Source of the DNA: Mycetocola miduiensis
Lineage (GTDB): Bacteria; Actinomycetota; Actinomycetes; Actinomycetales; Microbacteriaceae
Assembly: GCF_900115155.1 (NCBI RefSeq)
Contig: NZ_FOVM01000001.1
Span: forward strand, 1 to 64,000
Direction: 5' to 3'
DNA: 64,000 nt
Shown: one piece after another, positions 34,436 through 42,098 of the stretch
Layout: the number at the start of each line of letters is the position of its first letter
Position numbering within the stretch: the first letter of the stretch is position 1
Notes under the pieces: generated by a model
What the model was told of the DNA's origin: nothing
What the model saw: the letters and a program-made list of their open reading frames with translations, nothing else
Databases searched by the model: none
Translations under genes and position numbers: made by a program

Positions 34436-34753
34436 GCCGCGAGCCGTCTGCTCCGCGCGGTTTCCCGCGGTTTCCGCTGGAGCAGGCGACGGAGGCCTTC
34501 GGCATCGCCACGAACGGTGAAGCCAGCTGCAAGGTGCTGCTCGAATTCGACGTTTCGTAGCCGCACACGGGCCGTCCGAATCCCCGCGAGCGCCCGGCAT
34601 CCGATTGCCGCAATTTTTTCTCCGGCGCGATCGGGGCGTAAGGTGTGTTGGTCCCGCCACAAGCGGGCCAGCACACTCTTCTCGCCGTTGGGGTGGCAGA
34701 CGCGACCGGCCCGCGCCTCCATCGGCCCGTTTCCGCACTGTTCAGAAAGCGTC
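34436..34753 (+). other. Intergenic stretch between ribH and MFS gene
   Basis: This 318-bp stretch holds a hairpin just after ribH (CTGCTCC 34448-34454 with GGAGCAG 34479-34485) that may end the rib operon, a 3' remnant of a dehydrogenase gene (separate entry), a T-run at about 34613-34619, and a possible -10 TAAGGT near 34638 for the MFS gene. No intact gene was found. Confidence 0.5.
34465..34560 (+). pseudogene. C-terminal remnant of a zinc-type alcohol/polyol dehydrogenase
   Basis: In one frame the sequence reads RFPLEQATEAFGIATNGE, then a Lys-Val-Leu-Leu-Glu-Phe ending, then TAG at 34558. This matches the last 30 residues of medium-chain alcohol, idonate or threonine-type dehydrogenases (R-F-P-L-x-x-A-x-E-A-F ... 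K-V-x-L). Upstream the frame lacks the rest of the domain and contains a 10-bp tandem duplication (CGCGGTTTCC twice). It looks like a decayed gene end, not an expressed protein. Confidence 0.5.
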
Positions 34754-36109
34754 ATGTCAGTCTCAGCCACCATCAGTCCAACGGCTCCGGCCAACCCGAA
34801 GTCACGGGTCATTCTCGCGTCCCTCGTCGGGACGACCATCGAGTTCTACGACTTCTACGTCTACGCCACAGCGGCAGTCCTCGTCTTCCCCCACCTCTTC
34901 TTCCCCCCGGGCAACGAGACGACGGCGCTGCTGTCGTCCTTCGCCATCTTCGGTGCGGCGATGGTCGCTCGTCCCCTCGGCGCCGTCTTCTTCGGGCACC
35001 TCGGCGACAAGGTGGGCCGCAAGACCACGCTCGTGGCAGCACTGCTCACGATGGGAATCGCGACGTTCCTGATCGGCCTGCTGCCGACGTACCTCGTGAT
35101 CGGCTGGTTCGCCCCGCTGCTGCTCGTCATCCTGCGTCTCGCCCAGGGCTTTGCGCTCGGCGGCGAATGGAGCGGCGCTGCGCTGGTCGCAACCGAGAAC
35201 GCACCCGCGGGCAAGCGTGCCTGGTACGGCACCTTCCCGCAGCTCGGCGCCCCCATCGGCTTCATCATCGCCAACGGCCTGTTCCTCATCATCGCGTTCC
35301 TGCTGCCGTCGAACGACCCGTCGCGGCCGTCTGACGCGTTCCTCGACTGGGGCTGGCGCATCCCGTTCCTGTTCTCCGCCGTCATGGTCATCGTCGGCCT
35401 CTGGGTTCGCCTGAAGCTCGTCGAAAGCGAAGCGTTCACCAACACGGTGAAGTCCGGCAAGGTCGCCAAGCTCCCGCTCAAACTCGTCTTCAAGAGCAAC
35501 TGGCGCGAGCTGATCCTCGGCACCTTCTTCATGCTCGCCACCTACGTGCTGTTCTACCTGATGACGACGTTCTCGCTCAGCTACGGCCGCGCGCCGGTCG
35601 ACCCGGCCGAGGGCCAACAGCCCGGACTCGGTTTCAGCTACAACACCTTCGTGCTGATGCTCATTGCCGGCGTCGTGTTCTTCGGCATCTTCACGCTCGT
35701 CTCCGGTCCGCTCGCCGACAAGTATGGCCGTCGCAAGACGCTCATCCTCGTCACCCTGGGCATCATCGCGTTCGGCCTGCTCTGGGTGCCGCTGCTCGGT
35801 GCCGGTTTCGCCGGCGTGATGCTCTGGCTCATCATCGGCTTCAGCCTCATGGGTATGACCTTCGGACCGATGGGCGCCCTGCTGCCCGAGCTGTTCCCGA
35901 CGAACGTGCGGTACACCGGCTCAGGGATCTCCTACAACGTGTCGTCGATCCTCGGCGCCGCTGTCGCCCCGTTCATCGCCGTCTGGCTGTGGGCAACGGC
36001 AGACGGCAGCCCGGTCCTCGTCGGCGTGTACCTCTCGGCGATGGGCGCCATCACCCTGACCGCGCTGATCCTCGGCAAGGAAACGAAAGACGTCGACATC
36101 GACCGCTAG
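34754..36109 (+). CDS. MFS transporter, metabolite:H+ symporter (ProP/ShiA-like) type
   Basis: A 451-residue permease with 12 membrane helices. It opens with the MHS signature SLVGTTIEFYDFYVYATAAV and has GHLGDKVGRKTTLV after helix 2 and PLADKYGRRKTLI after helix 8, plus LALGGEWSGAALVATENAP, all typical of the family moving betaine, proline, shikimate, alpha-ketoglutarate or similar acids. The substrate is not deducible. The ATG at 34754 fits the family N-terminus; the ribosome binding site (AGAAAG) is weak. A strong terminator follows. Confidence 0.9.
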   Translation: MSVSATISPTAPANPKSRVILASLVGTTIEFYDFYVYATAAVLVFPHLFFPPGNETTALLSSFAIFGAAMVARPLGAVFFGHLGDKVGRKTTLVAALLTMGIATFLIGLLPTYLVIGWFAPLLLVILRLAQGFALGGEWSGAALVATENAPAGKRAWYGTFPQLGAPIGFIIANGLFLIIAFLLPSNDPSRPSDAFLDWGWRIPFLFSAVMVIVGLWVRLKLVESEAFTNTVKSGKVAKLPLKLVFKSNWRELILGTFFMLATYVLFYLMTTFSLSYGRAPVDPAEGQQPGLGFSYNTFVLMLIAGVVFFGIFTLVSGPLADKYGRRKTLILVTLGIIAFGLLWVPLLGAGFAGVMLWLIIGFSLMGMTFGPMGALLPELFPTNVRYTGSGISYNVSSILGAAVAPFIAVWLWATADGSPVLVGVYLSAMGAITLTALILGKETKDVDIDR

Positions 36110-36124
36110 GTCTTTCGCTGTCAC

Positions 36125-36169
36125 AACGGATGCCGTCCCTCGCCAACGCGAGGGGCGGCATCCGTTTTT
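36125..36169 (+). terminator. Strong intrinsic terminator after MFS gene
   Basis: AACGGATGCCG..CCCTCG pairs with CGAGGGG.CGGCATCCGTT around a short CCAACG loop, followed by a run of T on the plus strand. It starts 16 nt after the MFS stop. This is the clearest U-tract terminator in the window. Confidence 0.9.
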
Positions 36170-36194
36170 GGTTCCCGCTGCAACCGAGTCACCG

Positions 36195-36264
36195 AGTCAC
36201 CCGTTGCGGACCAGAACACCCGGCGCACCGCGTGAGCCCGTCCGGACCGAGTGAACCCGTGCAC
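36195..36264 (+). repeat. 70-bp palindromic repeat, copy A
   Basis: About 60 of 70 positions match copy B (38971-39040) with no gaps, same orientation. The ends are imperfect inverted repeats (TCACCCG..GCGGACC against GTCCGGACCGAGTGA). It lies 28 bp after the stop of the minus-strand ABC-2 permease gene. Confidence 0.7.
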
Positions 36265-36292
36265 AGAGAGGCCACAGCACGGCGAGCGGCGC

Positions 36293-37117
36293 TCAGTCCA
36301 GGAAGAGGGCCCGCAGGCGTCTCGTCGTGAAGACGAGCCCGACCGCGATCATGACGAGGTAGTAGAGCACATGCCAGAGCAGCCCCACGTCGACCGCCCC
36401 TGTGGTCAGCGAACGCACGAGCTCGACCCCGTGCCAGAGCGGCAGACACTGGATGAGTGTCTGGATCACCGGCGGGTACACGCTGAGCGGGTAGAACGTC
36501 GCCGAGAAGAGGAACATCGGCAGCAGCAGAAAGTTGATCCAGTCCATCTGCTGGAACGTCTTCATGTAACTCGTCACGGCCATCCCGAAACTCGCGAAAC
36601 CGAACGCGATGAGCACGACGGCGGGGAACGCGAGCAACGCCCACCAGGACAGGTTGAGCCCGAGCACCTGCATCACGAGCATGAAACCGGTGGCATAGAG
36701 AGCCCCGCGGAGCAGCGCGAGCGAGATCTCGCCGAGCGCGACGTCGAGCGGGCCGAGCGAGGTCGCGAGCATCCCGTCGTACAGCTTCGAAAACCGCATC
36801 TTGAAGAACACGTTCCAGGTCGAGTCGTAGATCGCCCCATTCATCGCGGCGACCGCCAGGAGCGCCGGCGCGATGAACGCCGCATAGGAGATCTCGGTGC
36901 CGCCGGGCCCATCGACGGTGCCGACGAGCGCCCCGAGGCCGAGCCCCATCGACAGCAGGTAGAACACCGGCTCGAACAGGCCAGACACGACGACGAGCCA
37001 GTTGGTCGACCTGGTCGCCCGCCAGCCGCGCGACATCACCGAACGCGCGTTGCCCGCATACAACGAACCGAGCGGGCGGTCGCGGCGAGCGGATGCCTCC
37101 ACCAACGTCCCGGTCAT
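36293..37117 (-). CDS. ABC-2 type transporter permease (second subunit)
   Basis: A 274-residue membrane protein with about six helices (for example ALLAVAAMNGAIYDSTWNVF, ALLAFPAVVLIAFGFASFGM, FLLLPMFLFSATFYPLSVYP). It has the ABC-2 signature region LPLWHGVELVRSLTTGAVD near the C-terminus. It is a paralogue of the gene upstream, and the two would form a heterodimer. The ATG at 37117 overlaps that gene's stop by 4 bp. The export substrate is unknown; NodJ/DrrB-like lipid, antibiotic or glycan export is the family range. Confidence 0.88.
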   Translation of the reverse strand: MTGTLVEASARRDRPLGSLYAGNARSVMSRGWRATRSTNWLVVVSGLFEPVFYLLSMGLGLGALVGTVDGPGGTEISYAAFIAPALLAVAAMNGAIYDSTWNVFFKMRFSKLYDGMLATSLGPLDVALGEISLALLRGALYATGFMLVMQVLGLNLSWWALLAFPAVVLIAFGFASFGMAVTSYMKTFQQMDWINFLLLPMFLFSATFYPLSVYPPVIQTLIQCLPLWHGVELVRSLTTGAVDVGLLWHVLYYLVMIAVGLVFTTRRLRALFLD

Positions 37118-37956
37118 TTCGACAGCCTCCGAACGGCGATCCGGCGCGCCCAGACCCAGCCGACGGCGAAGAGGACGGCCAGGTAGGCGACGTGAAGGAC
37201 GGTGAGCCAGATCGGCTCGGCGTACCCGTAGCTGAACACCCGGGCCAGTTCGGTACCGTGCCAGAGTGGAGAGATCCAGCCGATCCACTGCAGGTAGAGC
37301 GGCAACTGCGCGAGCGGGAAGAAGGTCCCGGAGAACAGCGTCATGGGCAGCACGACGAAGCGCATCACCATGGCGAGCTGGCCCGTATCCTCGGTCAGCG
37401 TCGAGGTGTAGCCCATGAGAACCGCCCCGAACGCGAGCCCCGTGAGCACAGCGACCGGCACGGCCACCCAGCCGGCGGCATCCGGAACAGCGCCGAACAA
37501 CGCCATGAAGACGTAGTAGAGCAGGCAGGTGAGCAGCATCCGCACGACGACGCTGATCACGATGCCGTCGATGATTTGCCCGGGTCGCAACGGGCTGGCG
37601 TTCATGCCCAGGAACACCGGGTTCCACTTGTAGCCGAGCATGATGGGATACGTGAACTCCTCGGTCGCCACAGTGATTCCGGCAGCGCAGAGCAGTGCGG
37701 GCGCGACGAACACGAGGTATCCGACGCCTCCGAACGCATCGTCGCCGAGGTTCGCGTCGACGAGGCTGGCGAGCCCGACTCCCGTCGCGAACAGGTAGAC
37801 GAGCGGGTTGCCGATCCCGGTGAGCAGCACGGTCTGCAGGTAGGAGCGCATGACGCGGAACCGATGCTCCGCGACATACCAGGCACCCCATTTGCGCGCC
37901 CGGGCGGCAAGCGCCACCCCGCGCTCCAGATCCGACGGCGTCGCCAGGTCGGTCAT
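37114..37956 (-). CDS. ABC-2 type transporter permease (first subunit)
   Basis: A 280-residue permease with six helices. An amphipathic N-terminal segment (WGAWYVAEHRFRVMRSYLQT) precedes helix 1. LPMTLFSGTFFPLAQLPLYL and SPLWHGTELARVFSYGYAEP correspond to the conserved ABC-2 loop in the partner subunit. It is sandwiched between ATPase and second permease by 4-bp overlaps, so the three genes form one tightly coupled exporter operon. Confidence 0.88.
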   Translation of the reverse strand: MTDLATPSDLERGVALAARARKWGAWYVAEHRFRVMRSYLQTVLLTGIGNPLVYLFATGVGLASLVDANLGDDAFGGVGYLVFVAPALLCAAGITVATEEFTYPIMLGYKWNPVFLGMNASPLRPGQIIDGIVISVVVRMLLTCLLYYVFMALFGAVPDAAGWVAVPVAVLTGLAFGAVLMGYTSTLTEDTGQLAMVMRFVVLPMTLFSGTFFPLAQLPLYLQWIGWISPLWHGTELARVFSYGYAEPIWLTVLHVAYLAVLFAVGWVWARRIAVRRLSK

Positions 37957-38879
37957 TCGATCAGGCTCCGGCCGGTGAGGCGGAGGAACACGTCTTCGAG
38001 GCTCGACCGGCGCACCAGGCTCGTGATCGGCCGCAGCCCCAGCTCGGTGATGCGGACGAGCGCCGCCTCACCGTTATCGGAGTAAAGGAGGATCCGGTCG
38101 GGCAGCACCTCGACTCGGTCGCCGATTCCCTCCAGCCGGGCGGATGCCGCCGCGTTGCGATCGGACCCGAATCGCACCTCGAGAACCTCCCGAGACGAGT
38201 ACCGGCGGATCAGGGACGCCGGCGACCCCTCGGCCATGATGGCGCCCTTGTCGATCACCACGAGGCGGTCGCACAACTGCTCTGCTTCATCCATGTAGTG
38301 CGTGGTGAGAAGCAGCGTGGTGCCCTGCTCCTTGAGCCGGAACAGCCGGTCCCACAGGATGTGACGCGCTTGCGGGTCGAGGCCGGTGGTCGGTTCGTCG
38401 AGGAGCAGCAGGCGCGGGTCGTTGATCAGGGCACGGGCGATGGTCAGCCGGCGTTTCATGCCGCCGGACAGGTCGTCGACTTTTGCCTTGACCTTGTCCT
38501 CGAGCTGGGCGAACGCCATCAGTTCGTCCGCGCGGGCGGCGACCTGCCGGCTGGGGAGGCCGAAATACCGCCCGTAGACGATGAGGTTCTCGCGGGCGCG
38601 CAGTTCCATGTCGAGGTTGTCGGATTGCGGCACAACGCCGAGCTGGGCGCGGATCTCCGGTCCGTACCGGTCCGGGTCGAGCCCGAGAACGTTGAGGGCA
38701 CCGCTGGTCCGGGTCGACACGGCGCCGACCATCCGCATCGTCGTCGATTTACCGGCCCCGTTGGGCCCGAGCAGGCCGAACGCCTCCCCCGGCTGCACCT
38801 CGAACGAGATGTCGTCGACCGCCGCGAAATCCTGATATTTCTTGACGAGATTCTCTGCTGTGATGACTGCTGCCGGCAC
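37953..38879 (-). CDS. ABC exporter ATP-binding protein (DrrA/NodI type)
   Basis: A 308-residue ATPase: Walker A GLLGPNGAGKSTTMRMV, Q-loop GVVPQSDNLD, signature VDDLSGGMKRRLTIARAL, Walker B PRLLLLDEPTTGLDPQ and H-loop TTHYMDEAEQL. The extra C-terminal 70 residues are the DrrA-type regulatory domain. The GTG start has a TAGGGT box 8 nt upstream on the minus strand (38888-38893). It energises the two permeases downstream. Confidence 0.92.
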   Translation of the reverse strand: MPAAVITAENLVKKYQDFAAVDDISFEVQPGEAFGLLGPNGAGKSTTMRMVGAVSTRTSGALNVLGLDPDRYGPEIRAQLGVVPQSDNLDMELRARENLIVYGRYFGLPSRQVAARADELMAFAQLEDKVKAKVDDLSGGMKRRLTIARALINDPRLLLLDEPTTGLDPQARHILWDRLFRLKEQGTTLLLTTHYMDEAEQLCDRLVVIDKGAIMAEGSPASLIRRYSSREVLEVRFGSDRNAAASARLEGIGDRVEVLPDRILLYSDNGEAALVRITELGLRPITSLVRRSSLEDVFLRLTGRSLIE

Positions 38880-38907
38880 AGTTCTTCACCCTAGACCAGG
38901 CCTCTGA

Positions 38908-38942
38908 CACGGGAAAGAGCGAGGCGTCAGTACGCACTGATG
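38908..38942 (+). repeat. 35-bp direct repeat, left copy
   Basis: CACGGGAAAGAGCGAGGCGT and onward to CTGATG match 39038-39072 at 32 of 35 positions. The right copy includes the last codons and stop of the GAP-family gene; this left copy recreates the same ending (Ile-Ser-Ala-Tyr-stop on minus) without the gene. The two copies bracket repeat copy B. Confidence 0.7.
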
Positions 38943-38970
38943 GAGCTTCCCGCCTCATCCAGCCCGGCGA

Positions 38971-39040
38971 ATTCACCCGTCGCGGACCGAAGCACCCGGC
39001 GCACCGCGTGAACCAGTCCGCATCGAGTGAACTCGTGCAC
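38971..39040 (+). repeat. 70-bp palindromic repeat, copy B
   Basis: Second copy of the repeat at 36195. TTCACCCGTCGCGGACC near the start and AGTCCGCATCGAGTGAAC near the end are imperfect inverted repeats, with CACCCGGCGCACCGCGTGAA between. It sits between the 35-bp direct repeats. Together, copies A and B bracket the ABC-2 operon. Confidence 0.7.
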
Positions 39041-39072
39041 GGGGAAGAGCGAAGCGTCAGTACGCGCTGATG
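39038..39072 (+). repeat. 35-bp direct repeat, right copy
   Basis: Right copy of the repeat at 38908-38942, overlapping the 3' end of the GAP-family gene (stop at 39057). Confidence 0.7.
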
Positions 39073-39728
39073 CCCGCGCCGATGAGGGACGTGCCGAGCA
39101 CGAGGAACAGGACGACGTGCACCGTGGCGGCGTTCCTGCCCAGCCAGTCGCGGAAGTCGACCAGCTGCCGACGCCACACGTCCACGCCGAGCATCCCGCC
39201 GACGACGACCACAAGCATGCTCGAGACGGCGATGACGACCCAGACCAGGAGCACGAGGATGATCTCCCTCGGGCGGAAGTCCGCCCCACCGATCGTCAGG
39301 CCGGCGGCGACCCCCAGGGTGAGGTTCTTCGGCGAGGCGGCCCCGAGGCCGAAGCCGAGCGCGAGGCCCTGGGGCACCGTCATCGAGTTCAGGGCCGGGA
39401 CCCAGCGCGGCAGGATCGGCGCCTTCCCGGGGATCGGCCGGATCCGCCATTCACCGATCGCGAGGTAAAGCAGCAGCGCGCCGAGCACGAGGAGGATCGT
39501 GCCGGCGACCGGGCGGGAGGCATCCGGCTCACCTTCGGGAAGAAGCCCGGCGAGCGTCGAGATCGCGAGCACAGGAACGATCACGCCGATCAGCCAGCCC
39601 CCGAGGAAGCCGAGGCCTGCTGCGTTCCCCCGCGGTGAGAGCACCAGGGTGATGGCCGCGAGGAGCGCGATCGGGCTGAGGGCGATACCGAGGGCACTCG
39701 TGAGGATGTCGCCGATGATCGAACCCAT
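39057..39728 (-). CDS. GAP-family (SfLAP/LysE-like) membrane protein
   Basis: A 223-residue integral membrane protein with about six helices (ALGIALSPIALLAAITLVLS, FLGGWLIGVIVPVLAISTLA, AGTILLVLGALLLYLAIGEW, REIILVLLVWVVIAVSSMLV). The pattern matches actinobacterial GAP-family proteins, which in mycobacteria include Sap, linked to sulfolipid or glycopeptidolipid export. The substrate is unknown. GAAGGAGC precedes the ATG. It is divergent from the small HTH gene, and its last codons are duplicated downstream. Confidence 0.8.
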   Translation of the reverse strand: MGSIIGDILTSALGIALSPIALLAAITLVLSPRGNAAGLGFLGGWLIGVIVPVLAISTLAGLLPEGEPDASRPVAGTILLVLGALLLYLAIGEWRIRPIPGKAPILPRWVPALNSMTVPQGLALGFGLGAASPKNLTLGVAAGLTIGGADFRPREIILVLLVWVVIAVSSMLVVVVGGMLGVDVWRRQLVDFRDWLGRNAATVHVVLFLVLGTSLIGAGISAY

Positions 39729-39803
39729 ACTTGCGCTCCTTCGAAACTGTCAGAGCATCAGCCTAATCGCGCGAGCCCGGCGGTCGGCTGCCCGCGCGCC
39801 GGT

Positions 39804-39847
39804 GTCAACATTGGTTGACGATGACACGCGTGTCAACTAAAGTTGAC
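39804..39847 (+). promoter_or_regulatory. Promoter with two overlapping GTCAAC-N4-GTTGAC operators
   Basis: A consensus-like promoter, TTGACG (39815-39820), 17 bp, TAAAGT (39838-39843), is embedded in two perfect copies of GTCAAC-N4-GTTGAC (39804-39819 and 39832-39847), 28 bp apart centre to centre. A third palindrome, TGACACGCGTGTCA, lies between them. One operator covers the -35 box, the other the -10 box. The expected transcription start falls at about 39850-39851, the start codon of the HTH gene. This layout strongly suggests autorepression. Confidence 0.75.
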
Positions 39848-39850
39848 AGC

Positions 39851-40066
39851 ATGAGCATCGAAACGATCGGAACCCTCGCCGCCGAGGCCGGGTCGAACGA
39901 CCCGATCCAGGCGCTCCGGGCAATCGCTAAACTTCAGAGGGAGCTCGATCGGGCAGAAGCCGTCGCAGTGCGCCGCGCGCGCAACGCGAACGCGTCATGG
40001 CAACTGATCGCCCTCGCCCTCGGCGTGAGCCGCCAGGCCGTCCATAAGAAGTACGGCCGACAGTAA
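39851..40066 (+). CDS. Small helix-turn-helix regulator (71 residues)
   Basis: A compact protein made of an N-terminal helical part (LAAEAGSNDPIQALRAIAKL, QRELDRAEAVAVRRARNANA) and a C-terminal helix-turn-helix (SWQLIALALGVSRQAVHKKY). There is no effector domain, so any signal would be sensed by the HTH, by a partner or by dimerisation through the N-terminal helix. The ATG at 39851 coincides with the predicted transcription start, implying a leaderless mRNA. The ABC exporter starts 25 nt downstream on the same strand and is the likely controlled gene. Confidence 0.75.
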   Translation: MSIETIGTLAAEAGSNDPIQALRAIAKLQRELDRAEAVAVRRARNANASWQLIALALGVSRQAVHKKYGRQ

Positions 40067-40091
40067 CCCACTCTCCCCCGTGAGGACCCGG

Positions 40092-42008
40092 ATGTCATCC
40101 CCAAGCACCACGCGCCCCGCGCGCCGCTCCCCGTTTGCGAAAGCGCGCCAGGAGGACGGCCCCAGGGCACGGTTCAGCGAGCTGCTCCCCTACCTCTTCG
40201 AGCACAAGCGCGTGCTCTGGTTCGTCATCGGGCTCAGCATCCTCGGCTCGGCCGCCTCGCTGGCGCAGCCGCTGCTCGTCAGCCAGGTCATCGGCGTCGT
40301 AGAGCAGGGTGGCGCGCTCGACGGTCTCGTCTGGGGGCTCATCGCCCTCGTGGTCCTCTCCGGCATCATCGCCGGGTACCAGCACTACCTGCTCCAGCGC
40401 ACCGGCGAGGGCGTCGTGCTGTCGAGCAGGCGACGGCTCGTTGCGCGGATGCTGCACCTTCCCATCTCCGAATTCGACACCCGCCGCACTGGTGACCTGG
40501 TCTCACGCGTCGGCAGCGACACAACGCTGCTCCGGGCGGTTCTCACGCAGGGTCTCGTCGAAGCTGTCGGCGGCGCCATCACTTTCATCGGCGCCCTCAT
40601 CGCCATGCTCATCATCGACCCGGTACTGCTCGGGCTGACCTCCCTGGTCATCGCCGTCTCAATCGTCACGGTGACGCTGCTCTCCATGCGGATCCGCGTC
40701 GCCAGCCAGCGCGCCCAGGCGAAGGTCGGCGACCTCGCAGCGAGCGTCGAGCGCGCGATCAGCGCCGTCCGTACCGTACGCGCTTCCAATGCCACCACCC
40801 GGGAGATCGCGACCATCGACGCCGACGCCACCGGCGCATGGGACGCAGGGATCCAGGTCGCCCGGATCTCCGCCCTCGTCGTTCCGGTCGCAGGCATCGC
40901 CATGCAGGTGTCGTTTCTCGTCGTGCTCGGCGTCGGCGGCTTCCGCGTGGCGAGCGGCGCGATCACGATCGCCAGCCTCGTCGCGTTCATCCTCTTCCTG
41001 TTCATGATGATCATGCCGCTCGGCCAGGCCTTCGGGGCGATCTCCGCCACGAACCAGGCGCTTGGTGCGCTCGGCCGGATCCAGGAAATCATCAACCTTC
41101 CGCTCGAAGATTCAGCGGATGCCGACATCGCCGCATCCGTGTCGACCCCTGGCATCGCGTCCGCCGGCGCCGCAGCGATCGAATTCGACGACGTCGTGTT
41201 CGCGTACCCGTCCGGTGCGGTGAAGACGGACACCGACGACGAGGCTCGCAGCGGTTCGGATCTCGATACTGGCGCAAGCGCTCAGTCGCTGAGCCCGCCG
41301 AAGCACGATCAGCGGAACACCGCCGGCGAACCCGTTCTCCGCGGGGTGAGCTTCACCGCCGCCCACGGCCAGCGCACGGCGCTCGTCGGACCGTCCGGTG
41401 CGGGCAAGTCCACCATCCTCGGCCTGATCGAACGGTTCTACGACCCGGAGGCGGGCGCCATCCGCTTCGGCGGGGTCGACATCCGGACGATGCCCCGCAC
41501 GACCCTGCGCTCGCAGATCGGTTATGTCGAACAGGATGCCCCGGTGCTCGCCGGCTCGCTTCGCGACAACCTGCTGCTCTCTTCCCCGGACGCGACGGAC
41601 GAGGAGTGCATCCGGGTGCTCCACGCCGTGAACCTCACCGAGGTGCTCGACCGCAACCCGCAAGGGCTCGACGCCGCTGTGGGAGAGGACGGCATCATGC
41701 TTTCCGGCGGCGAGCGTCAGCGGCTGGCGATCGCCCGTGCGCTCCTCGCCGCGCCGCCGATCCTCCTCCTCGACGAGTCGACGTCTTCGCTCGACGGGGT
41801 CAACGAGCAAAAGATGCGCCTTGCGATCGACGCCGTCGCCGAGGACAGGACGCTGATCGTGATCGCCCACCGGCTGTCGACCGTCGTCGACAGCGACTCG
41901 ATCGTGGTGCTCGATCACGGCCGTGTGGTCGGAACGGGCACGCACTCCGAGCTGGTGGCATCCGTGCCGCTGTATCGCGACCTCGCGAAACACCAACTGC
42001 TCGTTTAA
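40092..42008 (+). CDS. ABC exporter, fused membrane and ATPase domains
   Basis: A 638-residue half-transporter: six helices (about 30-330), then an ATPase with Walker A GPSGAGKSTILGLIERF, Q-loop GYVEQDAPVLAG, signature MLSGGERQRLAIARALL, Walker B PPILLLDESTSSLDG and H-loop IVIAHRLSTVVD. A hydrophilic insertion of roughly 35 residues (around 380-415, KTDTDDEARSGSDLDTGASA and onward) interrupts the early ATPase domain, between the A-loop strand and Walker A. Multidrug or lipid export is the family role. An ATG at 40092 with GAGGA upstream is preferred over GTG 40080. Confidence 0.9.
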   Translation: MSSPSTTRPARRSPFAKARQEDGPRARFSELLPYLFEHKRVLWFVIGLSILGSAASLAQPLLVSQVIGVVEQGGALDGLVWGLIALVVLSGIIAGYQHYLLQRTGEGVVLSSRRRLVARMLHLPISEFDTRRTGDLVSRVGSDTTLLRAVLTQGLVEAVGGAITFIGALIAMLIIDPVLLGLTSLVIAVSIVTVTLLSMRIRVASQRAQAKVGDLAASVERAISAVRTVRASNATTREIATIDADATGAWDAGIQVARISALVVPVAGIAMQVSFLVVLGVGGFRVASGAITIASLVAFILFLFMMIMPLGQAFGAISATNQALGALGRIQEIINLPLEDSADADIAASVSTPGIASAGAAAIEFDDVVFAYPSGAVKTDTDDEARSGSDLDTGASAQSLSPPKHDQRNTAGEPVLRGVSFTAAHGQRTALVGPSGAGKSTILGLIERFYDPEAGAIRFGGVDIRTMPRTTLRSQIGYVEQDAPVLAGSLRDNLLLSSPDATDEECIRVLHAVNLTEVLDRNPQGLDAAVGEDGIMLSGGERQRLAIARALLAAPPILLLDESTSSLDGVNEQKMRLAIDAVAEDRTLIVIAHRLSTVVDSDSIVVLDHGRVVGTGTHSELVASVPLYRDLAKHQLLV

Positions 42009-42014
42009 CCGAAA

Positions 42015-42089
42015 CACCGCAAGGTGCCGGGAAGTGCTTCGAGACATCCCGCCAAGGTATCTCGAACCACTTCCGGGCACCTCGCGGTG
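42015..42089. terminator. Bidirectional terminator with 30-bp arms
   Basis: Positions 42015-42044 and 42060-42089 are inverted repeats with only three mismatches, separated by a 15-nt loop. It lies between the convergent ABC exporter (ends 42008) and pckG (ends 42099) and would form a very long hairpin in either transcript. There is no T tract on either side. Confidence 0.75.
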
Positions 42090-42098
42090 CGCCAGGCC

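Noticed and set aside
37118-37891. Continuation of the second ABC-2 permease frame upstream through the first permease gene
   Set aside because: Arg-rich out-of-frame translation; the ATG at 37117 with a 4-bp overlap is the natural start.
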